Below, one piece after another: positions 49,801-60,800 of a DNA stretch of 64,000 bases. A program made the position numbers and the translations under genes. Numbering within the stretch: the first letter of the stretch is position 1; each line of letters starts with the position of its first letter. The notes under the pieces are model-generated. The model was given only the letters and a program-made list of their open reading frames with translations. It made no database searches and was not told the origin of the DNA. The DNA comes from a virus, in IMG/VR virus record IMGVR_UViG_3300025401_000021, positions 1-64,000 of that record. One strand, 5' to 3'.

Positions 49801-50939
49801 CGTCAATAATACAACAAGGATCATCAGCATCACTTTCCGCTGCCACTGCCTCCGGAGTATCCAATTTGCCGGGAGGCATCAATACAGTAGCATCAGTCCT
49901 GAATCGTGCAAAGGGAGTAATAAACTCTATACCGGGAACAGGACAATTAACCAGCTTGATTAATCAAGCACAGTCTGCCGCAATGGGCATGAATTTGCCG
50001 TCAAGCGGAATATCTTCTTTAGTCTCAAGTTTACAATCACAGGCCAATGGACTGACAGCACTTGCAAGCGCAGGACTGTCGGTTGGCGCTATAGCACAAC
50101 TACAATCAGCTATTTCAAGTATAGCTGGTGGGACATCATCAATAAAACTACCGTCAGTAGGATTTAACACTACCGACCGCAGTACAATAACTGCACAAAT
50201 GACAAATATTCTTGGTGATAATGGTATACCGCCACCCAGCTTGGTTGGTGAGATTCCATCTGGGGCAGAAGATGCTTATCAGCAAATTGTTGATCAGGCA
50301 GATTCTGCCTATAAAATTCAAGATCAAGTAACGCAATATCAGGTTAAAATTCAAGATGCTTTGGATGCATATTACAAAGTTGAGCAAAATCTACCCGATG
50401 GCGATCCTGCTATTGAACAGGCATATCAAGCATATATAACACTAGTCAATGACTCTGCGTATAAATCATCGTTAGATCAACTTGATGCACTAACAAATGC
50501 TAATAATGCACTTGATGCTACTAGTGTTGCAACTACAACAGCATCTGACGCAACACAATCTATATCATCAACGCTTGGGAGTGTTTTAAATTCTGTTACT
50601 GGACAATCATATAATAATTCCTTATCAAAATCGCTGGATGTTATTAGTAATACTAATAAGTTATTCATCGGTTCAACGGCGCAATCTGTTGCACCGGACT
50701 TGACATCAAGTAGCATCGGAAGTTCAATTAATTCAACAGTAAGTGATTTAAAATCACTTACATATGATGCTCAGGGTATTTCGGTAGCTACTATAAATCA
50801 AACTGCGAAATCATTGACTTCAGACTCGTTGTTAGCATTACAGTCATCAGTAACGCCTAATGAGGCTGATATTAATAATTCGCTATCTGGAATTACGGGA
50901 CCAAATATATTATCACCGCCAGATATTACTAGTTCGTGA
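46815..50939 (+). CDS. 5: Baseplate spike protein (gp5-like, OB fold plus beta helix, long extension)
   Basis: The 1,374-residue protein starts with a VgrG/gp5-type OB fold (MYPILATVKDNIDPNNSGRIRVLLGDK, WLTVSYLSPFGG, PPEIGSKVVVIFINGDVNYGYYIGVAHD). Residues ~275-415 hold the needle with short repeating strands (GHQLMMSDDG, SYIELGKEGTVDIFTTNSVNMRTQGDINLHADRDVNIQA, AEASLVGAGDTYINGSKVNLNSG). There is no lysozyme domain, unlike T4 gp5; the tape-measure-like protein carries one instead. The remaining ~900 residues are Ala/Ser/Gly/Asn-rich, low in aromatic residues, with irregular repeats. Such a long tail after the needle is unusual. The PAAR protein should cap the needle. Confidence 0.85.
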   Translation: MAQNISKLKGKLKSANPSVGGGDTKMYPILATVKDNIDPNNSGRIRVLLGDKTPEDSDDSSNWLTVSYLSPFGGTTGASGGNTGTGSYKNNPSSFGQTNSPPEIGSKVVVIFINGDVNYGYYIGVAHDAEAMHSIPSIGTSDNIVANNGEANSLGGSTRLPVTNMNTNDAATTDSAEFNSTPRPVHSYSAAIHTQQGTVRDTVRGPKSSSASRESPSRVGWGVNSPGRPIYSGGYDDATLPQNLATANPQQLQVVSRRTGHSITMDDGDVVGKDQGIHIRTSLGHQLMMSDDGQTLMLLHSNGQSYIELGKEGTVDIFTTNSVNMRTQGDINLHADRDVNIQAMENFRVQAKNIQFNSEEKTKFRSGQDFLITSLQKFTAKIKDAIAFSSGAEASLVGAGDTYINGSKVNLNSGSPSTNPEEVPIIPLIAQTDTLHDPDKGFAAAPGKLLTIASRAPSHAPWANAGQGVDIKNSMDAGSNLPSSPNPSVQQTNQAALSGGGQGGTPGLTSNTPALAGDPPAAKPPNIATISSAPSVNAISGAIDSDTTNAMIAAVATAASNGPLNSAVTLGSAVVATDSGNVAAIGSFALTPSQLASAGIIKPGSDTLINSLVNSGANITQAMPSSIFTGTSGAENLINLVSNPTAQASAVVTTMQQAQTALGMAGVISGTESATQVAGLVQAGSTVGIDATLAAIQQVTGKTGTALTSLNGASSALSGVSNALSGAAGSISGTASGAVNSASGAIYGSVNQVQSALSAIGSGGAAAVFASTAIGGLGGIASALTAMGNSPNLSGLLSLADGVSASAFKAIVNSFTPLQANIPQNLNAIAKANAAKVATVASQSTQLGGSLLSGLAGIPSQSGLSTLSSIAGNVTGLSPNNPSPSSLANALGSVNAVSGLINNSIAGVTGSINQVNNALSTSASLTGLSSSSITTTIGGITAIANTISGNITKRSTISSPLNPTIGGVTSAINTISSLAGASSSNSSDYNSLSSSASIIQQGSSASLSAATASGVSNLPGGINTVASVLNRAKGVINSIPGTGQLTSLINQAQSAAMGMNLPSSGISSLVSSLQSQANGLTALASAGLSVGAIAQLQSAISSIAGGTSSIKLPSVGFNTTDRSTITAQMTNILGDNGIPPPSLVGEIPSGAEDAYQQIVDQADSAYKIQDQVTQYQVKIQDALDAYYKVEQNLPDGDPAIEQAYQAYITLVNDSAYKSSLDQLDALTNANNALDATSVATTTASDATQSISSTLGSVLNSVTGQSYNNSLSKSLDVISNTNKLFIGSTAQSVAPDLTSSSIGSSINSTVSDLKSLTYDAQGISVATINQTAKSLTSDSLLALQSSVTPNEADINNSLSGITGPNILSPPDITSS

Positions 50940-50944
50940 GGAGA

Positions 50945-50950
50945 TAAATA
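50945..50950 (+). promoter_or_regulatory. Late-type box five bases before the gene 25 start
   Basis: The plus strand reads GATAAATA, then ATACC, then ATG, and overlaps a GAGGAG ribosome binding site. A transcript from the operon would use the site; one from this box would be leaderless. Confidence 0.4.
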
Positions 50951-50955
50951 ATACC

Positions 50956-51405
50956 ATGTCAACTTATATCGGATATAGCTCAATTAATGCAAACAGACCA
51001 CAAACCACTAATGTTCCAAATGGGGCAGATAACGGGACTGGCTCATTTCTTCGTCCCTTGGTTTCAGGAAAGAAATTTGTATTGTATGACGAGCAGCTTG
51101 TAGTTCAAGATTTACTGAATGCACTTAATATACGAAAGGGATCAAAAGTCGGTCAACCTGCATATGGAACAAACATTTGGGATTTCATATTTGAACCAAA
51201 TAGTTCAAATACACAACAAGCTATATTGAATGAAATCAGAAGGGTCGCGAGCTTAGACCCAAGAATGATTATTAATAGTATACAGGCTTACCCATCTGAA
51301 AATGGAATCCTACTAGAAGTAATGTTAGCCATTACTCCGTTCAATAATCCCCAGAACTTGACAATTTTTTTCAATCAAAATACCAATTCTGCATATCAAC
51401 AATAA
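50956..51405 (+). CDS. 25: Baseplate wedge protein (gp25-like)
   Basis: The start is ATG 50956 (MSTYIGYSSINANRP); the longer open frame overlaps the spike gene without need. The 149-residue protein has the GPW/gp25 pattern: VLYDEQLVVQDLLNALNIRKGSKVGQPAYGTNIWDFIFEP, then AILNEIRRVASLDPRMIINSIQAYPSENGILLEVML. gp25 nucleates the sheath and belongs to the core wedge with gp6, gp7 and gp53. The order 25 then 6 follows other T4-like environmental phages. Confidence 0.95.
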   Translation: MSTYIGYSSINANRPQTTNVPNGADNGTGSFLRPLVSGKKFVLYDEQLVVQDLLNALNIRKGSKVGQPAYGTNIWDFIFEPNSSNTQQAILNEIRRVASLDPRMIINSIQAYPSENGILLEVMLAITPFNNPQNLTIFFNQNTNSAYQQ

Positions 51406-51428
51406 CAAAACCCTCTTTTTATCAATGA

Positions 51429-51434
51429 TAAATA
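51429..51434 (+). promoter_or_regulatory. Late-type promoter box for gene 6 (GATAAATA)
   Basis: The plus strand reads ATGATAAATATATTTATAAAG 22 bases or fewer before the ATG of the gp6-like gene, followed by AGAGAG as the ribosome binding site. Confidence 0.55.
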
Positions 51435-51455
51435 TATTTATAAAGAGAGTTAATA

Positions 51456-54400
51456 ATGGCAACTAGTTCAAGAAAATCTGCATTGTTTGGAGCGAATGAT
51501 TGGCAATCATTATATCAGACATTCAACCAAGCTGACTTTAAAAGTTATGACTATGAAACCTTACGTAAGAGTTTCATAGATTATTTGCAGGTATACTATC
51601 CGGAAACATTCAATGATTATATTGAATCTTCGGAATTCATTGCATTATTGGACGTCATGGCATTTATGGGTCAGGGTCTTGCGTTTAGGTCTGATCTAAA
51701 CGCGCGCGAAAATTTTATTGATACCGCACAGCGTCGAGATTCTGTAATTAAATTGGCCAACTTAGTTAATTATGTACCAAAACGTAATCTAGCCGGTCAG
51801 GGGTATTTGAAGGTTGTTAGTGTATCTACGACGCAAAATATCACTGATATTGACGGTATGAACTTGAGCAACGTTCCAGTTTTATGGAACGATCCGGCGA
51901 ACCCTAATTGGTTAAACCAAATGAACACGATATTCAACGCGACATTGATTCCAGTACAAAGTATCGGCAAACCGGGAAATGTAAAAAATATTCTCGGTGT
52001 CACTACTAGCGAATATGCAATACAGATAACACCAACATCTCTTCCAATAATTCCCTTTACGTCATCCGTAAATGGACAAAACACAAATTTTGAATTAGTG
52101 AGTGTCACTTCATTAAACGAAGATTATATTTATGAAATTCCACCAGCACCATCTGGACAGTTCAATATGTTATATCGAAATGACATGCGAGGATATGGCA
52201 GTCCAAATACTGGTTTTTTCTTCTATTTTAAACAGGGAACTATACAAAATTTTGATTTTAATTTATCTCAAGCAATTTCAAACCAAATTGTCCCAATAGG
52301 ATCAATTGAAAATATCAATAATACAGACACTTGGTTGTATCAGTTTAACAATAATGGCACAAGAACTCCATGGATTCAAGTAGAAAACGTATATGCTAAT
52401 GCACATTTACAAACAGAATCATCTAAACGTCTTATTTTTTCGGTTCAGTCTGGAACAAATGATGCTGTTAGTTATGTATTTGGTGACGGTGTATTTTCTA
52501 ATATTCCGGTCGGCAACTTCCGAGCATATGTACGTTATGGGAATGCGCTAACATATACAATTGATCCAAGTGAAATGTCAGGCATATCGGTAGCCTTCAC
52601 TTATATTGACAATACAGGTACGCCACAAACTCTTACCGTAGGGTTAGCACTTACCACAACGGTTACCAATGCACAAGCGCGCGAAACATTAAATGATATT
52701 AAACAGCGCGCCCCACTTCGTTACTATAGTCAAAATCGTATGGTTAATGGTGAAGACTATAGCAATTTCCCATATACACTGTATAGTTCGATTATTAAAT
52801 CAACCGCAATCAACAGATCATCAGTTGGTGTATCAAAGAATTTAGATTTACTTGATCCAACTGGAAAATACTCTAGTATAAATTCTTACGGGTCGGATGG
52901 CGCATTGTATCAAGATGATAGTAATGGTTTCTTATCCCTTGTTGTGAGTAACACCAGTGACATTATTACCTTCTTCACAAATAGCTTAGCAAATGTTTTA
53001 AGGCTAAATGAAGCAAACCAATATTATATTCAGAATTGTACTAGATATGCAATCAATTCTTCCACAAATGATGGAACTGTTTATTGGAATGCAAGTACAG
53101 TTAACGCCGGATCAGAAACTGGATATTTATATAATTACATCAATGGAGTAAGCGCAGTAAATCCATTGTCAATTGGTGTATATTCTTCAACAAACGTAAA
53201 GTATGTCACTACCGGTGCTATCTGTCGATTTGATTCACCACCGGGTTACTATTTTGATCATAATGCTCGTTTGGTCGCGGGGATACCTGGTTCTGGGGAT
53301 AGCACGTATATCTGGGCAACTATTCTTAATGTAATCGGTGATGGCAGCAATAATGGTATTGGTAATTTTGCTAACGGAGCAGGACCGGTAACACTAAGTG
53401 GATATGTTCCAAATGGTGCTATCCTAACATCAGTAATACCAGTGTTTGGTAATATCATACCAACTACAATCATTCAAGAATGTATCATCAGAATGGAATT
53501 AAAACAGAATTTTACTTTAGTGTTTAATAATTCGCTTCTGATTAACCAAGAAAGATGGTCAATTTCAACTTACAATGATCCAAATGCATTCGTGCAGTTT
53601 ACTGCTGATGCTAACACTAACACATATAGTATTACATATAAATCATTAGCATATTATTTTGGATCAGTATCAGATACCAGATTTACATTTGATACTAATT
53701 CTGTAATATATGACCCATATTCCGGCAAGATTCTTCAAGATTTTATTAATGTTTTAGGGATTAATGCTGGCTTTAATTCTAGCCAGCCCTTAGGGCAGAA
53801 TACGCCAATCAATGTCACTGGACAGCCAGTTCAAAGTGATGGATATATCAATGATTTTCAAGTAAGGGTCTCTGCTACAGATATTAATAATGGCAATCTC
53901 ATACTTAATCCAGATTTTTTCAATAAAATAACTGGATATTCAAATGGCAGTTCTAACATCGGAGTATATACTTTTTTTGAAACAGTCATTGACCCACTCA
54001 ACTTAACGGTTAAGTATATTATTCCATCGTCGTCTGTGGTATATCAATACCCAACTCTTTCTCAAATTGAAGTTGTTAAATATCAATACCCTCAGGGACA
54101 GTTGTTCTACGCATATTCTGAGAATAATTTTTATAAATCATACCAAGACCCAACAGTTCTGACACAATTTTATACAATGGTTCCTCAGGTTCAATATTCA
54201 ATGCTACCGGGTCGTCAAGGTTTGGCGTTTCAATATAGACACAATTCAAATAATACTACTAGAATTGATCCTGTAACTACTAATATCATTGATCTATACG
54301 TAGTTACGCAGGATTATTATACTTCGTATACCAATTGGATTCAGGATACAACAAACACTATTCCAAAACCACCATTGCCTACTATAAACGAATTGTCACA

Positions 54401-54842
54401 AAATTATCCAAAATTGCAAGATTATAAAATGCTATCTGATTCTGTAATACTCAATAGTGTTGTTTTTAAGCCACTGTTTGGACCAAAAGCCGAACCAGCC
54501 CTGCAGGGAACTATTAATGTAGTACCGGCGTCAAACACCAGTGCAAGCAACAGTGAAATAAGAAGTGCTGTATTAACGGCAATAAATAATTATTTTGATA
54601 TTAATAATTGGAATTTTGGAGCTACTTTCTATTTTTCAGAATTGAGCGCATATCTGCATGCACAGTGTGGTGATTTAATCAGTTCTGCGGTGTTAGTCTC
54701 AAATGATCCATCTAAGCCATTCGGATATCTATATGAAATAACTTGTTTACCATATGAAATTTTCACAAATGCTGCAATTGCTAATTCAATACAAGTTGTG
54801 CCCGCATTAAGCCCATCATTATTACAAATAGGATACCTATAA
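51456..54842 (+). CDS. 6: Baseplate wedge protein (gp6-like)
   Basis: The 1,128-residue protein has the gp6 N-terminal signature: DFKSYDYETLRKSFIDYLQVYYPETFNDYIESSEFIALLDVMAFMGQGLAFRSDLNARENFIDTAQRRDSVIKLANLVNYVPKRN. Its J-like core has YVFGDGVFSNIPVGNFRAYVRYGN and RAPLRYYSQNRMVNGEDYSNFPYTLY. It is much longer than T4 gp6 (660 residues), with insertions of beta-rich sequence in the second half. The end (FYFSELSAYLHAQCGDLISSAVLVSNDP) matches gpJ/gp6-type C-termini. gp6 links wedges into the baseplate ring. Confidence 0.95.
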   Translation: MATSSRKSALFGANDWQSLYQTFNQADFKSYDYETLRKSFIDYLQVYYPETFNDYIESSEFIALLDVMAFMGQGLAFRSDLNARENFIDTAQRRDSVIKLANLVNYVPKRNLAGQGYLKVVSVSTTQNITDIDGMNLSNVPVLWNDPANPNWLNQMNTIFNATLIPVQSIGKPGNVKNILGVTTSEYAIQITPTSLPIIPFTSSVNGQNTNFELVSVTSLNEDYIYEIPPAPSGQFNMLYRNDMRGYGSPNTGFFFYFKQGTIQNFDFNLSQAISNQIVPIGSIENINNTDTWLYQFNNNGTRTPWIQVENVYANAHLQTESSKRLIFSVQSGTNDAVSYVFGDGVFSNIPVGNFRAYVRYGNALTYTIDPSEMSGISVAFTYIDNTGTPQTLTVGLALTTTVTNAQARETLNDIKQRAPLRYYSQNRMVNGEDYSNFPYTLYSSIIKSTAINRSSVGVSKNLDLLDPTGKYSSINSYGSDGALYQDDSNGFLSLVVSNTSDIITFFTNSLANVLRLNEANQYYIQNCTRYAINSSTNDGTVYWNASTVNAGSETGYLYNYINGVSAVNPLSIGVYSSTNVKYVTTGAICRFDSPPGYYFDHNARLVAGIPGSGDSTYIWATILNVIGDGSNNGIGNFANGAGPVTLSGYVPNGAILTSVIPVFGNIIPTTIIQECIIRMELKQNFTLVFNNSLLINQERWSISTYNDPNAFVQFTADANTNTYSITYKSLAYYFGSVSDTRFTFDTNSVIYDPYSGKILQDFINVLGINAGFNSSQPLGQNTPINVTGQPVQSDGYINDFQVRVSATDINNGNLILNPDFFNKITGYSNGSSNIGVYTFFETVIDPLNLTVKYIIPSSSVVYQYPTLSQIEVVKYQYPQGQLFYAYSENNFYKSYQDPTVLTQFYTMVPQVQYSMLPGRQGLAFQYRHNSNNTTRIDPVTTNIIDLYVVTQDYYTSYTNWIQDTTNTIPKPPLPTINELSQNYPKLQDYKMLSDSVILNSVVFKPLFGPKAEPALQGTINVVPASNTSASNSEIRSAVLTAINNYFDINNWNFGATFYFSELSAYLHAQCGDLISSAVLVSNDPSKPFGYLYEITCLPYEIFTNAAIANSIQVVPALSPSLLQIGYL

Positions 54843-57800
54843 ATGGCAAAAATTAGAACTCTTAATTTTCTACCAGAATATTTTCAAACACCGACAAATG
54901 CTCAATTTCTGGCGGCGACGTTAGATCAGATAGTTAATCCTCCTAGCTTAATGAAAATGCAAGGATATGTCGGTAGTAAATTTGGATACGGTATCAATGC
55001 CACGGATAATTATATTCCAGAAACCACAGCAACTCGTAGTAATTATCAATTAGCACCAGGTGTCGTCTTAACGGCCCCGAACACTTCCATAACGTCAACG
55101 TCCGGAACAGCAACCGACTTTATCACTTATCCCGGCATGATTGATGCTCTTAAATTGGCAGATGGTGTAACCGATGACAACAGTAAGTTGTTCACTAGTC
55201 AATTTTACTCATGGGATTCTTTTACTGATCTTGATAAACTTATAAATTATACTCAATATTATTGGTTACCTGAAGGCCCTCCTCCGGTGACAGTCGCTGC
55301 TGCAACAGTATACACCGTGCAAGACTACAATGTAACATATCTCCAAAATGGATATGAAATTTCTGCTGGAATTTCTAATGTAGGATCAATTAATCCACAG
55401 ATCACGTTGCTTAGAGGTGGAACATATACTTTTAAAGTCAATCAAGAATCAAATTTTTGGATTCAGGGACAACCGGGTGTAACGGGATATTCTCCCACAC
55501 AGCCAACACTTTATACGCGTAATGTTTATGGCGTTGAGAATAATGGAGCAAGTAATGGATATGTTATCTTTACTGTTCCACAGGCGAATGCTCAAGACCA
55601 GTACGTTTTTTCAAATAGCACTAGTGTTGACTTAGTAAGCAATCTGTCATTCAGCCAAGTTGAGGGACAGTTGGTTAAAAATTTTGCTGGAATTGACGGA
55701 GTAACTTCTCTAGAGGGACTTACAGTATTATTCTATAACCCATCAATCACTAATGAAATTGGCTATACATCAGAATATTATGATGAAACCCTTTATGATG
55801 ATAATACTGGGACTGATCCTAGATTGGTAGTGCCTCCTGTTACGCTTCAAATCGCATCATGTGATAACACATCCTTTACTTTAGCGACTGGCAGCACCAG
55901 TATGCTAACGGTTAATAATACAGTAACTTTCTCTACCTCAGGCAGTTTTCCCATTTTTGGTGGAGTAACTGCTGGTCAGGTATATTATGTGAACTCAATT
56001 TTAAATTCTACGCAGTTTACCATAACCGATAAGATTGGAGGCAATAACATCACGTTAACTCCAGCGGCTGGTCAGATGACATTGAATGTAAATCAGGGGC
56101 TATGGGAAGAAGGCTTCTACTCAAACGTACCCCAAAACTTCTATACTATAAATTATGTCGGTGATCCAAATAATCCATTGATTCGCTTATTCCCGACCTC
56201 TACGGTGCCATTGAACACTAACATTGTTCCAAAATATGGTAAAGAATATACTAACGTTCCTTTTTATCGGAGCGTTGATTCTAACAATATAAGTTATATT
56301 AATCCAGTACCATATGTCACCGCGCCACTCAGTACATTGTATTATCAGGACGGTACCAATCCAAATGATGTTGGTGTTATTAAAATTATTGATGCGAACT
56401 TAAATGCAACAATTGACGTAACTACAGATATTATTGGTCAAAAGACTTATACTTCTCCAAATGGAGTAGTATTTACTAACGGACTATTAGTTAATTTTAA
56501 TGGAAATGTTATTCCAACAAATTACCTGCAAGGACAGTACTATGTTCAAGGAGTTGGTACTGCTATTGAACTAATACCGTTTAATCAATTAGTATGTCCA
56601 GAAAGTTTTACTCAAGAAGAATATATTCCATTTGATTCAGATGGATTTGATGATCTTAATTATGACGGCGAATTAAATGTCCCCGCTCTTCAAGATTACA
56701 TCACGATTGCTCGTGGCTCAATCAGTAGAAATGCTTGGTCACGAAGCAATCGTTGGTTTCACACTGACGTAATTAGTGCGGCTGCAAAATACAATAATGA
56801 TTCAAATATCATTACCACTTATGCTAATTCTACCAATAGAGCAAAACGTCCTATCATTGAATTTTATCCAAATCTTAAATTATTTAATTCAGGGATCGTA
56901 GGAAAGTCGGCAGTTGACTACATTGACACCAGAGTGACTAATGCCTTTACTCAGGTTGCAAATACATATAACTATTATCCAGATATTCAGACGTATAGTT
57001 CATATAGTGCCACCATCGCTGCAGTAACTGCCGCAACGTCAACAACAATTACTGTTCCAGCTAGTGCTGTTACTGGATCATTAATTGATTTAATGTTTAT
57101 TGCAGACTCATCGGGACTGTTACCAGTAAATTCTCAAATCACTAACATTACTGGCACGACAACACTGACGTTGACAGTTACATGGGAATTCCCACAGAAT
57201 GTTTCTGCCGGATCAAATGTGTCAATTTTTGCATCAGAACTTGACGTAAGTAATTATGCATTATTCCCCAATGCTCGTGTTATTTTCGCAAATGACGCTG
57301 ATCCACAGGTCAGAAATAAAATTTACGTAGCAGAGTTTTCACAAATTTCCCAAGGTTCCAGACCCGTAATTACATTAACCGTTGCAGAAGATGGTGTCTG
57401 CTTAGCAGAAGAGCAAACAGTAATTTCGCGCGGCTACTATAACCATGGCTTAACTTATGTGTATAACGGTAACACATGGGATCAGGGACAACAAAAGATA
57501 TACGTAAATCAGCCACCACTTTTTGACATTTTTGATAAGAACGGAATTTCACTTAGTGATCCGACCATTTATCCGGGAACTTCTTTTGCAGGGTGTAAAC
57601 TTTTTGCATATGGAATTGGGTCCGGTTCCAATGATGCAATACTTGGATTCCCAGTAAGATACAGTAACATTAATAATATTGGTGACATCAGCTTTGATGT
57701 GTCATTGAACAATGACACATTTTCGTATATTAATGGCACTACCCCAATTACAGAAAAGGTAAATATTGGTTACGTATATAATTATACTGATATTGCCATG

Positions 57801-60800
57801 GAAGTAAAACAGCTAGGTTGGCAAACTGCAATCGCTGACAGTGTGCAGTATCAAGTATTTAATTACAATTTTGATCCATTGGTTAACACAACTACATCAT
57901 TTGTATGTGATGTTGCTGCTCTCAGTGAACCAACATCAGATAATCCCGGTTGGCCAACGATCAAAGTATACATAAATAACACATATGTAAACCCAAACAA
58001 CTATACTGTTAGTGTTGGTCCTACTACAACTACTATAACACTTGCAAATGTTCCGACTGCAAAAACTGTAATACAAATTCTGGTACTTAGTGACCAAGTA
58101 AGTAACTTGGCTTATTATGATATACCAATCAACTTAAATAATAATCCATTTAACGAAGATTTAGCCATCGTTAATATGGGTGATATTCGCGACCAATATC
58201 AAGACATATACATTAATGCCCCAAACACAACGGGTCCAATTTTTGGAGCCAACAATTACAGAGATTTAGGTAATCTTTTGCCATATGGAACGAAGATTAT
58301 TCAGAATTCTGCCTCTCTTGTCTTGCCGGGAGCATTCCTTCGCTCACCTAGATATAATATATTTGATGCTCTTCTGTATAACAGCCGTGAATACATTACA
58401 TATAAACAGTTGATTGTTAATACCGTTCAGAACACTGACTATGTACAGCGTTATACGCCTTCACAAATTTTAGATGTGGCATTGCAAAAAATCACTGCTG
58501 CAAAAACCCGCGACCAGTCATTCTTTTGGTCAGACATGCTGCCGTCTCAGACGCCATACGTGTCAAATACATACACATTTAATAATTTGTCAAGTAGTAC
58601 ATTTTATCCACTAAGTCAAATATATAATTTTGCAACTGCGAACTATAATGGAGTATTGGTTTATCATATTACCAATATTACTGGCGTTACCGTTGAAAAG
58701 CAATTGTTGTCTGGCGTCGATTACGTAATTAATACGGATTCACCATCATTAGAAGTGTTGATTAACCTACAGGCAGGGGATCAAATTATTATTAAAGAGT
58801 ATAATCAAACATATGGATCATATGCGCCAAATACTCCTACAAAACTGGGACTATACCCTGCATTTCAGCCTGCCATTGTATTGGACTCTAATTACACAAA
58901 TCCGACATGGTTCATAAAGGGACACGATGGATCATATACTAAACTTTATGGAACTTATGATCAGATTCTGGGTGTACTCACCGATTTCAGAGATCAGGCA
59001 TTATTTGAATTTGAAAACAGAGTGTTTAATAATTTGAAATTAAGCACCAAGATTCCAATTTCAAAATTTGAAATCGTACCCGGTTTCTTTAGAAATCCAA
59101 CATATAGCTATAAAGACTTCATGTCTATCTATAGTCCATTGTTCCTAAATTGGGTTGGACAGAATCGTTTAGATTACAAGACGCAATATTATAATAGCAG
59201 TAATACTCTAACATATAATTATACTAATTCAGCAAATAGACTGAATAATGCTCCTATTCAACAAGGATATTGGAGAGGAGTGTATGAATACTTTTACGAT
59301 ACAACAACTCCTGATCAAACTCCTTGGGAAATGCTCGGATTTGCCAATGAACCAACATGGTGGACAACGCGCTATGGTCCACTACCATATACAAGCGATA
59401 ATGGTATTCTTTGGGGTGATCTTGAAGCAGGTTATATATGGAACAATGGCAATCCGTATATCAATACGGAATTTGCCCGCCCCGGACTGTCAAAAATAAT
59501 TCCAGTTGACACGAATGGCACATTGCTTTCACCATTTCAATCAATTATTGGAAACTACAACCCAAGCACTTTCCAAAAAGACTGGGCTGTAGGAGATGAT
59601 GCTCCAACAGAATTTTCATATCGTCGCAGTTCAACTTATCCATTTGACCTTATGAAAATTTACGCTCTGACTCGTCCTGCTGAATTTTTCAACTTGGGAG
59701 TCGACTTGGACAACTACCAATATAATTCTGATTTTAACCAATATCTCGTTAATAACAGAAGTCACTTAGTACTATCCAATATTGAAATATATGGTAATGG
59801 TACTGCTAAAACAAGTTATATTAACTGGATTGTAGATTATCAGAAGCAGCAGGGAATTGATGCTACTGCTGACACTACTACGTTGCTGAATAATTTGGAT
59901 GTAAGACTGGTTTATCGTTTAGCCGGATTTAGTGATAAAAATTTACTACAGTTTTATGTAGAAAAAGGATCACCTAACAGTAACAATTCGTCATTATTAA
60001 TTCCAGACGAAAGTTACAAAATTCTACTGTACAATAATCAACCGTCAGACAGAATAATGTATAGTGGCGTCATAGTGCAGCAGAATGATGGGTACTGGAC
60101 AGTATATGGGAATTCACAACTTTATGCTTATTTTACCATTGCGAATCCATTGATAGGAAAAGGAACAACTAATCTTACAGTTCAAAATATTTCCGTAAAT
60201 TTATATAGAAATTATTCTGCCACTCAAACAGATATCGTCCCATATGGGACAAAATTCTACAATGCACAAGACCTTGCGCAATTTTTAATGTGTTATGGTA
60301 AATATCTTGAAACACAAGGAATGTTATTTAATGACATTCAGAATGGCATACAAGTAACTTGGACGCAAATGATCCAAGAGTTTCTTTATTGGGCACAGAC
60401 TGGATGGAATATTGGCAGCATTATTACATTGAATCCTGCAGCAGGCTTATTGGAAATTAGTCCACAGAATCTACTGGTTCAACCGTTGACCATTCAGGAC
60501 CAAAATTTCATCCTGAATCAAAATCTTTATCCTATTGAAAATAAAGATTTAGCAATATTTCGTAATAACAATTTGTTTAGTGTTAAAACACAAAATGTTG
60601 GCGATGCTATGGCATACGGACAATTTGATATCAGTAACTTTGAGCACGGTATTGTGTTTAATAATTTTACATTATTCAATGACGTAATCTATAACTTAGT
60701 GACCGGACTAAGACAAGACCGCATTTTCCTTCGTGGAGAAAAATCGGCTGAATGGAACGGGACAATGTATGCTGGTGGATTTATTCTCAATCAGGATAAT

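Noticed and set aside
59248-59499. 83-residue plus-strand ORF and a similar one at 61963-62145
   Set aside because: Both are in another frame of the giant structural gene, without ribosome binding sites or sensible protein composition.
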